A DNA stretch of 64,000 bases from DATLGB01 sp963740765 (GTDB lineage Bacteria > Actinomycetota > Thermoleophilia > Solirubrobacterales > Solirubrobacteraceae), in assembly GCA_963740765.1 (NCBI GenBank), contig CAVUFN010000008.1, positions 62,001-126,000 on the forward strand, in the 5' to 3' direction. How positions within the stretch are numbered: position 1 is the first letter of the stretch; each line of letters begins with the position of its first letter. The position numbers were made by a program, and so were the translations under genes. This document shows, one piece after another, positions 42,318-49,835 of this stretch. A model generated the notes under the pieces. It saw only the letters and a program-made list of their open reading frames with translations, ran no database searches and was not told the DNA's origin.

Positions 42318-44060
42318 CTATGCGGCGGCCTGCTCGGCCCAGTCGCGGTAGAGGGCGTAGTAGGCGCCCCGGGCGGCGATCAGCTCGTCGTGGGTGCCCT
42401 GCTCGGCGATGCGGCCGTGAGCGAGGACGATGATGCGCCCAGCGCGCTGGATGGTGCTGAGGCGGTGGGCGATGACGATCGCGGTGCGGCCGGCGAGGAG
42501 GCGCCGCAGGCCGTCCTCGATGCGGGTCTCCGTGTGGATGTCGACGTTCGACGTGGCCTCGTCGAGCACGAGGATGCGCGGATCGGCGATCAGCGCGCGG
42601 GCGAAGGCGACGAGCTGGCGCTGCCCGGCGCTGAGGTGCGAGCCGCGCTCGCCGACGTCGGTGTCGTAGCCGTCGGGCATGTCGGCGACCACGTCGTCGA
42701 GGCCGACGGCGCGGGCGGCATCCTCGACGTCCGCGCGCTCCGCGCCGGGGCGCCCGAAGGCGATGTTGTCGTGCAGGGAGCCCGAGAACAAGAACGCCTC
42801 CTGCGGGACGATGCCCAGCTGGCCGCGCAGCGAGCGCTGGGTGACGTCGCGGACGTCGTGGCCGTCAACGCGCACCGCGCCCGAGGTCGGATCGTGGAAG
42901 CGGGCGACGAGCTTGGCGAAGGTGGACTTGCCGGCACCGGTGGAGCCGACCAGCGCGACGGTCTGGCCCGGCGGGATGACGATGTCGATGTCGGCGAGCG
43001 CCGGGGCGTCATCGCGACCTTCGTAAGCGAACGTGACGGCGTCGAAGGCGATCTCGCCGCGCACGGTGTCCAGCGCGAACGCACCCGGCGCGTCCTCGAG
43101 GTCGGGCTGCTCGTCGAGCAGCTCGAAGATCTTGTCCAGCGCGGCCATGCCCGCCTGGTAGGTGGTGTACAGCTGCGAGAGCTGCTGGATCGGGTCGAAG
43201 AAGTTCTGCAGGGCGGCGATGAAGGCGACGAGCACGCCGACGGTGACGTCGCCCTGGATGACCTGGATGCCGCCGTAGAGCAGGATCCCGGCCTGCACCA
43301 GCGCCGACAGCAGCTCGACGCCCGGGAAGTAGGCGGCGTTGAGGTTGACGGTCTTCATGTTCGCGACGCGGTTCTCCTCGTTGAGGACCGCGAAGCGCGC
43401 GTTGTGGCGCGGCTCCTGGGCGAAGAGCTTCACGACGCGCACGCCCGACAGCGTCTCCTGCAGGTAGGCCGTGATCCAGGCGACCTTCTCGCGGGTCTGC
43501 TTGTAGGCGTCCGCGGAGACGATCCGGAAGACGAAGGACGCGATCCCCAGCACGGGGAAGACGAGGTAGGTCAGCAGCGCGAGCTGGGCGTCGAGCACGA
43601 ACAGGATCGCGGCGGTGCCGACGAGCGTCAGCGACGAGCCGAACAGCGTGACGACGCCGTCCGTGACGAGCTGGTCGAGCGCCTGCACGTCGTTGGTCAT
43701 GCGCGAGATCAGCACGCCGGCCTGGCGGCGCGAGTAGAAGCCGATCGAGAGCGACTGCAGGTGCGTGAAGATGCGCAGGCGCAGGTCCTGCAGCACCCGC
43801 TGCCCGACCCAGCCGACGAGGTAGGTCTGCAGGTAGGTCGCGAGGAAGTACACGACCGCGGAGACGAGGAAGCCGACGACGACGAGGTCGAGCGTGCCGC
43901 GGTCGCCCTGGCCGATGCCCTCGTCGATGGCGAGCTTGGCCAGCGGCGGCGGCGCCAGCGACGCTGCGGTGGCGAACAGCAGCGCCGCCATCATCACGAT
44001 CACCCGGCCCCGGTAGGGGCGCAGGAGCTCGCGGATCCCGCTCAGCTGGCGCTTCCTCAT
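42318..44060 (-). CDS. ABC exporter half-transporter, catalytic-site subunit
   Basis: A 580-residue ABCB-type protein: six membrane helices within residues 15-300 and a nucleotide-binding domain from about 340. Walker A GSTGAGKST, signature LSAGQRQ, and Walker B with LVLDEATSNVD are complete, with the catalytic Glu in place. It pairs with the neighbour (overlap ATGA) as a heterodimeric multidrug, lipid or peptide exporter. The gene ends 4 bases after the tRNA on the other strand. Confidence 0.92.
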   Translation of the reverse strand: MRKRQLSGIRELLRPYRGRVIVMMAALLFATAASLAPPPLAKLAIDEGIGQGDRGTLDLVVVGFLVSAVVYFLATYLQTYLVGWVGQRVLQDLRLRIFTHLQSLSIGFYSRRQAGVLISRMTNDVQALDQLVTDGVVTLFGSSLTLVGTAAILFVLDAQLALLTYLVFPVLGIASFVFRIVSADAYKQTREKVAWITAYLQETLSGVRVVKLFAQEPRHNARFAVLNEENRVANMKTVNLNAAYFPGVELLSALVQAGILLYGGIQVIQGDVTVGVLVAFIAALQNFFDPIQQLSQLYTTYQAGMAALDKIFELLDEQPDLEDAPGAFALDTVRGEIAFDAVTFAYEGRDDAPALADIDIVIPPGQTVALVGSTGAGKSTFAKLVARFHDPTSGAVRVDGHDVRDVTQRSLRGQLGIVPQEAFLFSGSLHDNIAFGRPGAERADVEDAARAVGLDDVVADMPDGYDTDVGERGSHLSAGQRQLVAFARALIADPRILVLDEATSNVDIHTETRIEDGLRRLLAGRTAIVIAHRLSTIQRAGRIIVLAHGRIAEQGTHDELIAARGAYYALYRDWAEQAAA

Positions 44061-45823
44061 AGCCCGACCACCTCGGGCTCGGCCGGCTTGCGGTTCAGGA
44101 AGACCTGGTCGGGCAGGCCCTTCGCGGCGATCTCCGCGTACAGGTCGGACTGCGTGAGCAGCTCCTCGTGCGTCCCGCTCGCCACCACGCGCCCGGCGTC
44201 GAGCACGACGATGTGGTCGGCCAGCGCGATGGTCGACAGCCGGTGCGCGATGACGAACGTCGTCCGGCCCTCCATGGCCGTGCGCAGCGCGTCCTTGATC
44301 AGCTGCTCCGTGGACGCGTCGACCGCCGAGGTGGCGTCGTCGAGGATCAGGATGCGCGGGTCGGCGAGCAGCGCGCGGGCGATCGCGAGCCGCTGCCGCT
44401 GGCCGCCGCTGATGGTCAGCCCGCGCTCGCCGATGACGGTGTCGTAGCCGTCGGGCAGCGCGTCGATGAACCCGGCCGCCTGCGCGGCCTCCGCCGCCGC
44501 CACGACCTCCTCCCGCGACGCGTCGGGCCGGGCGTAGGCGATGTTCGCGTGGACGGTGTCGCTGAACAGGAACGGGTCGTCGGTGACGACGGCGATCTCG
44601 GAGCGCAGGGAGCGGAGATCGACGTCACGAACGTCGGCGCCGTCGACCCGCACCGTCCCGGCCGTCGCCTCGTAGAGCTGGGGGATGAGGGAGACGAGCG
44701 CGGACTTCCCGGAACCCGTCGCGCCCACGAGCGCGACGGTGCATCCGGCCGGGACCTCCAGCGAGACGTCGGACAGCGCGTTGCGCTTGGCGCCGTCGAA
44801 CGCGAACGACACCCCGCGCAGCGAGACCGCGCCGTCGCCGTGCGGAAGCGTCGTGTGCCGCGACTCGGCTCCCCCGGGTTGGCGGTCGAGGAGCTCGAAC
44901 AGCCGCGCGCCGGACGCGACCGCGCGCTGGGACATCCCGAGCGCGACGCCGAGCATGCGCATCGGCGAGGCCAGCATCAGCACGTACGTGTAGAAAGCCG
45001 CGAACTCGCCGGTCGTCAGCGTGCCGTCGATGACGCGGCGCCCGCCGACGACGAGGATCGCCGCCAGCCCGAGCTGGGGCAGGAACGCGAGCAGCGGGTT
45101 GTAGAAGGCGCGCTGGCGGGTCGCGATCAGGTTCTGGTCGAAGACCCGCTGGACGCGGCCGCGGAAGCGCCCGAGCTGGCGCTCCTCGCGCGCGAACGCC
45201 TTCACGACCCGCACGCCGGAGACGTTCTCCTCGGCGTCGGCGGTCAGCTCGGCGATGCGCTGCTGGACCTCCTGCAGCGCCGGCCGCGACTTCATCCCGT
45301 AGCGGTTGGCGATCACGACCACGAACGGCGTGGGGATCAGCGCGAGCAGCCCGAGCTCAGGCTGCAGGATGATCATCGCCACCGCGGCGAGGATGATCGT
45401 CAGCGCGCTCTGGGTGATGAACACGAGGCCGTAGCCGAGGAAGAAGCGGACGGAGGAGAGGTCGACGGTCGCGCGCGACATGAGCTGCCCGGTCTGCTGC
45501 GAGTCGAAGAAGCCCATCTCGAGGCCGAGCAGGTGCGCGTACAGCGCCTCGCGCATGTCGACCTCGACACCGAGGGAGACGCGCCCCGCGACGAGCCGGC
45601 GCGCGACGGAGAGCGCCAGCCGCGCCAGGGCCGCGCCGACGACGACCGCGCAGATGATCCGCAGGCCGCTGCGATCGCCGCGCTGGATGCGATCGATCGC
45701 CACGCCGGTCAGCGCCGGCAGCGCCGCCGTTCCGACCATCGCGAGGGCGGCGAGGACGAGGGAGCCGATCGCGGCGGTGCGATACGGCCGCAGGAAGGTC
45801 AACAGGCGGAAGAAGGTGCGCAC
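44057..45823 (-). CDS. ABC exporter half-transporter, degenerate-site subunit
   Basis: A 588-residue partner of the preceding protein with the same order of six helices and ATPase domain. Walker A GATGSGKSA and signature ISGGQRQRLAIARAL are good, but after Walker B the catalytic Glu is Asp (ILILDDATSAVD). Heterodimeric exporters typically have one such weak site, so this protein contributes the degenerate site of the pair. The start is a GTG at 45823. A TACCGT box 8 bases before it would suit a leaderless transcript. Substrate not predictable. Confidence 0.92.
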   Translation of the reverse strand: MRTFFRLLTFLRPYRTAAIGSLVLAALAMVGTAALPALTGVAIDRIQRGDRSGLRIICAVVVGAALARLALSVARRLVAGRVSLGVEVDMREALYAHLLGLEMGFFDSQQTGQLMSRATVDLSSVRFFLGYGLVFITQSALTIILAAVAMIILQPELGLLALIPTPFVVVIANRYGMKSRPALQEVQQRIAELTADAEENVSGVRVVKAFAREERQLGRFRGRVQRVFDQNLIATRQRAFYNPLLAFLPQLGLAAILVVGGRRVIDGTLTTGEFAAFYTYVLMLASPMRMLGVALGMSQRAVASGARLFELLDRQPGGAESRHTTLPHGDGAVSLRGVSFAFDGAKRNALSDVSLEVPAGCTVALVGATGSGKSALVSLIPQLYEATAGTVRVDGADVRDVDLRSLRSEIAVVTDDPFLFSDTVHANIAYARPDASREEVVAAAEAAQAAGFIDALPDGYDTVIGERGLTISGGQRQRLAIARALLADPRILILDDATSAVDASTEQLIKDALRTAMEGRTTFVIAHRLSTIALADHIVVLDAGRVVASGTHEELLTQSDLYAEIAAKGLPDQVFLNRKPAEPEVVGL

Positions 45824-45866
45824 GCAATTACACGGTAGGTCTCACGGTTTGCCACAATCGCGGCAG

Positions 45867-46163
45867 ATGAGCGACGCCATCGCCCTGCGGAACCGCTTCG
45901 CCATGGTCAAGGGCGCCTGGGAGGAGCACCTCCGCGGCGTCCCGTTCCCGCAGCTCGGCGAGGGGACGGCCGAGGAGAAGATCGAGCGGCTCGAGCTCGC
46001 GCTGGTCGACACCATGCGGGCGCGCGCCACCCCGGAGACGGCCGAGATGGTCGCCGACGGGATGTGGGGCATCGTCCACGACCGCCCCGACGGCGATCCC
46101 GTCAAGGAACGCGTGACGCAGCACCACGGGGACCTGGCCCGCCTGGGCCACCGTGGCATCTAA
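45867..46163 (+). CDS. conserved small protein of unknown function
   Basis: A 98-residue mostly helical, acidic protein with a Trp-Glu-Glu motif (GAWEEHLRGVPFPQLG), EKIERLELALVDTMRA and a His-rich tail (THH-type, QHHGDLARLGH). No domain recognised. It is divergent from the ABC exporter and overlaps the next small gene by 11 bases, so they are likely co-translated. The ATG is preceded only by cggcag, a weak ribosome site, suggesting a leaderless message. Confidence 0.65.
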   Translation: MSDAIALRNRFAMVKGAWEEHLRGVPFPQLGEGTAEEKIERLELALVDTMRARATPETAEMVADGMWGIVHDRPDGDPVKERVTQHHGDLARLGHRGI

Positions 46164-46332
46164 CCCGCATCCGGGCCTGTGCGCGAGCTGCGTGCACCAG
46201 CAGATCGTCCGCAGCGGCCGCGGCAGCGTGTTCAGCCTGTGCCGGCGCTCGAAGACCGAGCCCGAGCGCTACCCGAAGTACCCGCGCGTGCCCGTGACCC
46301 GCTGCGCCGGCTACGAGCCGGTCAGGCCTTGA
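46153..46332 (+). CDS. 59-residue four-cysteine protein
   Basis: This very short gene starts with GTG inside the preceding gene. Residues include CASCVHQQ (CxxC), SLCRRSKTEPE and RYPKYPRVPVTRCAGYE, so Cys-x2-Cys near the N-terminus and two later cysteines could bind zinc. The Tyr-Pro-Lys-Tyr-Pro segment and the cysteine pattern resemble a small uncharacterised bacterial family. The reading frame is short enough to be missed by length filters. It converges with the membrane protein gene, overlapping it by 11 bases. Confidence 0.7.
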   Translation: MASNPHPGLCASCVHQQIVRSGRGSVFSLCRRSKTEPERYPKYPRVPVTRCAGYEPVRP

Positions 46333-47362
46333 GCTTGGAGCGCAGCGCGTCCTGGACGGCCGCGGAGGCCGGGGACCGGTCGAGCACGAGGAAGCCCGCG
46401 CCCGTCTGATCGGGGACGACCGACGCCGTGAACGCGTGGATCTGCGCGAAGGCGCCGAAGGTCGACTCCTCGGAGTCCGACAGCGTCGACGGCCGCGGCG
46501 GCTCGGGGTCCGGGAACGTCTCCGCCAGGGGGCGCTGCAGCGAGGGGGCGACGTCGCCGGGCAGGAACAGCATCGCCCCGACGGGTGAGTCCTTGGACGC
46601 CGCGGCGGCGAGCTGGGCCGACGTGAGCTTGCCGTCGGTCGGCGTGGAGGCCAGCGGGTCGCGCACCGCGTCGGCCGTGTCGGCGGCCTTCTCCTCGGCG
46701 GTGGGCGGCGGCGGCGGGAGGAAGGCGACGACGTTGTCGATCCCGTCCACGTACTTGAACGCGTACAGCGACAGCTCGTAGGCCTCGCGCTGGATCAGCC
46801 GCAGGCGCTTGGACGACGCCTCGCCCGTGTCGATCGAGCCGTTCGGGCCGAGGCCCTTGAGGACGAACAGCAGCGACTTGCCGGGGATGTCGATGATGTC
46901 GGCGCCCTCGCCCTTGCCGGTCGAGCGGATGACCACGCTCAGCGGCGAGCCGTCGATCTCGAGCCGCTCGGCGTACACGTCGACGAGCTGGTCGCCGTTG
47001 TCCTGGCGGTACTCGTGCCCGACGTGCTGCGCGATCTCCACGGCGGCGACGTCCGGGTCCTTGTGCTCGGGCTTCCACGCCGACCACGGCTGCTCGCGGA
47101 CCGCGTGGTCCCCGCTGATGACCAGCGCGATGATGACCATCGCCGCCACGCCGACGCCCACCAGGGCGCCCAGCAGGAACCCGAAGCGCGGCTTGTACCG
47201 CGACCCGCCCTCGGCGGGCGCGATCGGGGTCGACGCCGCGACGGCCGCCTCGTGCTCGGCGTCCGTGCGCAGCAGCGTGGACTCGCTGAGGGTCTGGAGC
47301 TTCCCGGCGTCCGGGTCGGGGCGGCCGGCCGGGGAGGGCGGCGGGATCAGATCGCGGGCCAC
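46322..47362 (-). CDS. single-pass membrane protein associated with FtsH-like protease
   Basis: A 346-residue protein. Residues 1-58 are a polar, disordered cytoplasmic part with several prolines; one helix lies at about 59-82 (GALVGVGVAAMVIIALVISG); the rest is an extracytoplasmic domain with strands (VYAERLEIDGSPLSVVIRST) and a Pro-rich linker near 220. No family recognised. The GTG start overlaps the 3' end of the protease gene by 16 bases, so it is translated after it and is a good candidate for a dedicated partner or substrate adaptor, as HflK/C are for FtsH. That analogy is an inference; the sequences are not alike. Confidence 0.7.
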   Translation of the reverse strand: MARDLIPPPSPAGRPDPDAGKLQTLSESTLLRTDAEHEAAVAASTPIAPAEGGSRYKPRFGFLLGALVGVGVAAMVIIALVISGDHAVREQPWSAWKPEHKDPDVAAVEIAQHVGHEYRQDNGDQLVDVYAERLEIDGSPLSVVIRSTGKGEGADIIDIPGKSLLFVLKGLGPNGSIDTGEASSKRLRLIQREAYELSLYAFKYVDGIDNVVAFLPPPPPTAEEKAADTADAVRDPLASTPTDGKLTSAQLAAAASKDSPVGAMLFLPGDVAPSLQRPLAETFPDPEPPRPSTLSDSEESTFGAFAQIHAFTASVVPDQTGAGFLVLDRSPASAAVQDALRSKLKA

Positions 47363-49713
47363 GTGGATTCCTCGAGGAGGTCGATGTCGGGCTTGCGCAG
47401 GTGCTGCGCGTCGAGCAGGCGGACGACCTCGTCACCGAAGATCTCGCCCTTGGCCACGAGCTCGTCGGCGACCCGTTCCGTGCCCTCGCGGTTGGCGCGG
47501 ATCGTGTTGTAGGCGACGACGAAGGACTGGCCGATGAGCTCGGCGACGAGCTTGCGCTTCTGGGGGTCGCTGAGGACGCGCCCGAGCGGCTGCATGTCCA
47601 TCGACATGGCCCCTGAGCGATGCATGAGCTGGTTGCCGATCGCGACGAAGCGCTCGCGTACCCGCTCCTCCTCCTCGCGCCGCTGCTCGGGGTCCTCGAT
47701 GCGGTCGGCGAAGGAGATCGGCGCGGGCGCCATCGCGGCCATGCCGGTCATCCGCGCGGCGTTGACGGTCACGGAGAAGATGTCGCCGCCGACGCCCGTC
47801 GTGTTCTGCTCGTAGAAGACGACCTCGGCGGCCATGGCGCCGAGCGTGTGGATGAGACCGGCGACCTCCTCCGAGCGCCAGGACACGAAGCGGTCCTCGA
47901 TGCGCATCGCCTGGTGGTGGCCGCCCGAGTCGCCGCGCCGGCGCACCGACAGCCGCGTGGAGAGGAGGTTCTCGTTGTAGAGGTGGCTGCAGACGGCGTG
48001 GCCGGCCTCGTGGATCGCGATCGAGCGCTCCTCGTGCTTGGCGTAGGGCTGGCCGACGGCGACGCCCGCCTCGACGGTCGTCATCGCCTCCACGAGGTCG
48101 AGCCAGGCGAAGACGTCCCGCCCGTCCGCGTGCGCGTAGGTGAGCGCCATCGAGCACACCTGGTCGATCATCGCGGGCGAGTAGCCGTTGGTGATGCGGG
48201 CCAGCTCGTCGCGCTTCTCGGGCGTGTCGAGCTCCGGCTCGTGCGCGACCTTGTCCAGGTACAGGTCGAAGATGTCGCGCCGGTCCTCCCACGTGGGGGT
48301 GCGGAAGTAGACGTGGCGGCCCATGCGGCCCGGGCGCACGAGCGCGGGATCGAGGCGCTCGAGACCCACGTTGGTGGCTCCGATGAAGTAGATCTCGTCC
48401 TTGCGCGGCTGCGGGGGCGGCATGCGCAGCCGCTTGCCGCGGATCGTGCGCGGGACGAAGTACAGGGCGTCCAGGAAGGTGTTGACGCGGTTGGTGATGA
48501 AGCGCCGCGTCATCGGCGGGTCGTCGATGCCGTCCATCACGACCAGCAGGGAGTTCAGCGCCAGCCCGCCGCCCTGCATGCCCGGGATCATCATCTTCTC
48601 GATCGGGCGCGAGAGCTTCTCGTAGATCTCGGGGTACGGATGGCGGGGCTCGGGCGCGCGGGCGTGGAAGCGCTGCTCCCGCCACGCCTCGGTCTCCACG
48701 GTGATGTCGTCGGACCGGTAGTCGAAGCTGTCGGTGCCTGCGACCGGCCGGACGCCCATGCCGTCGCCGAGCGCCTGCCGGCGCATGCCGACGGCGTCGA
48801 TCTCGTCGATGAAGACGATGCACTGGCCGCCCCACTTGGCCGCCTGCTTGCGGGCACGCCAGGCCAGGAAGCGCACCAGCACCGCGTCCATGCCGATGAA
48901 GGTCTGCGCGAAGCCCGAGCCCGGGATCGTCACGAACGGGCAGTTGAAGGACGTCGCGATCGCCTTGGAGAGCATCGTCTTGCCCGTGCCGGGGGCGCCG
49001 AGGAACAGGACGCCCCGCTCGCGCTTGCCGCCGGCCTTGACGAACTCCTCGCCCGACTGCCACAGCGACACGACCCGGGTGATCTCCTCGCGGGCCTCCG
49101 CCTGGCCGCGGACGTCTGCGAGCTTGACGCCCCAGTCCGCGTCGCCCGGCTCGTAGACCTTGATCTGCTGGGCGCCGAGGAAGAGCAGCGGCCCGAAGAG
49201 GATCAGGAAGTTGGCGAAGAAGAGGATCACCACGATCGGCGCGTAGGCCGCAGCCTGGCCGCCGACGCCCCCGGCGACGTCACCGAGCGAATCCAGCGCG
49301 TGGCCGAACGAGCCGCCGCCGTTGAGCGCCCACGCGATGCCGACGGCGATGACGAAGAGAAACGCGAGCTTCAGCAGGCGGCGGTACTTCTTGCGCCAGT
49401 ACCAGAGGCGGCGTCGCTGCACGACGTCGTCGGACTGGAGCTCCTTCTCGGCCCCGTACAGCGACGGGCTCGGGATGAAGATGTGCGCGATGACGTCCAC
49501 GAGGCCGCGGAACGCCGCGACGGCGAGGACCGCGAGCGCGATCGAGACCCCCAGCGGCAGCTCCGCCGTCCCGTAGAGCAGCGCGAAGAAGACGGGGGAG
49601 ATGACGATCGCCACCGCGGTGGCGATCCGGTCCAGCCGCCGCCACTCGCCCGCGAGCGCCATGGACTCCGCCAGACGCCGGCGCCGGGTCGGGGGAGGGA
49701 GCTGCGCCGCCAC
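47347..49713 (-). CDS. FtsH-like membrane AAA+ zinc metalloprotease with atypical inserts
   Basis: A membrane protein of about 788 residues. AAA+ motifs: Walker A GAPGTGKT (about 238-245), pore-loop segment GSGFAQTFIG, Walker B FIDEID (about 299-304), sensor GATNVG and arginine fingers RPGRMGR. The protease site HEAGH lies near residue 566. It differs from standard FtsH: four hydrophobic segments precede the ATPase, without the usual periplasmic domain, and two inserts of roughly 40-50 residues lie between Walker B and sensor 1 (EAWREQRFHARAPEP and VPRTIRGKRLRMPPP regions). It may degrade a special set of membrane proteins. Start uncertain: GTG at 49713, GTG at 49749 or ATG at 49662. The membrane gene at 46322 follows, overlapping. 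Confidence 0.88.
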   Translation of the reverse strand: MAAQLPPPTRRRRLAESMALAGEWRRLDRIATAVAIVISPVFFALLYGTAELPLGVSIALAVLAVAAFRGLVDVIAHIFIPSPSLYGAEKELQSDDVVQRRRLWYWRKKYRRLLKLAFLFVIAVGIAWALNGGGSFGHALDSLGDVAGGVGGQAAAYAPIVVILFFANFLILFGPLLFLGAQQIKVYEPGDADWGVKLADVRGQAEAREEITRVVSLWQSGEEFVKAGGKRERGVLFLGAPGTGKTMLSKAIATSFNCPFVTIPGSGFAQTFIGMDAVLVRFLAWRARKQAAKWGGQCIVFIDEIDAVGMRRQALGDGMGVRPVAGTDSFDYRSDDITVETEAWREQRFHARAPEPRHPYPEIYEKLSRPIEKMMIPGMQGGGLALNSLLVVMDGIDDPPMTRRFITNRVNTFLDALYFVPRTIRGKRLRMPPPQPRKDEIYFIGATNVGLERLDPALVRPGRMGRHVYFRTPTWEDRRDIFDLYLDKVAHEPELDTPEKRDELARITNGYSPAMIDQVCSMALTYAHADGRDVFAWLDLVEAMTTVEAGVAVGQPYAKHEERSIAIHEAGHAVCSHLYNENLLSTRLSVRRRGDSGGHHQAMRIEDRFVSWRSEEVAGLIHTLGAMAAEVVFYEQNTTGVGGDIFSVTVNAARMTGMAAMAPAPISFADRIEDPEQRREEEERVRERFVAIGNQLMHRSGAMSMDMQPLGRVLSDPQKRKLVAELIGQSFVVAYNTIRANREGTERVADELVAKGEIFGDEVVRLLDAQHLRKPDIDLLEESTWPAI

Positions 49714-49835
49714 TGCGTGCCGAGAATAGGGCGCGCGCGTGCGAGGCACACGCCGGATCCACGACCGCTTCGTGCGCCGAGTGGACGGATGTTCGATAAC
49801 CGGAACAGCTCGCTCATGCCGATGCTGATCGGACC

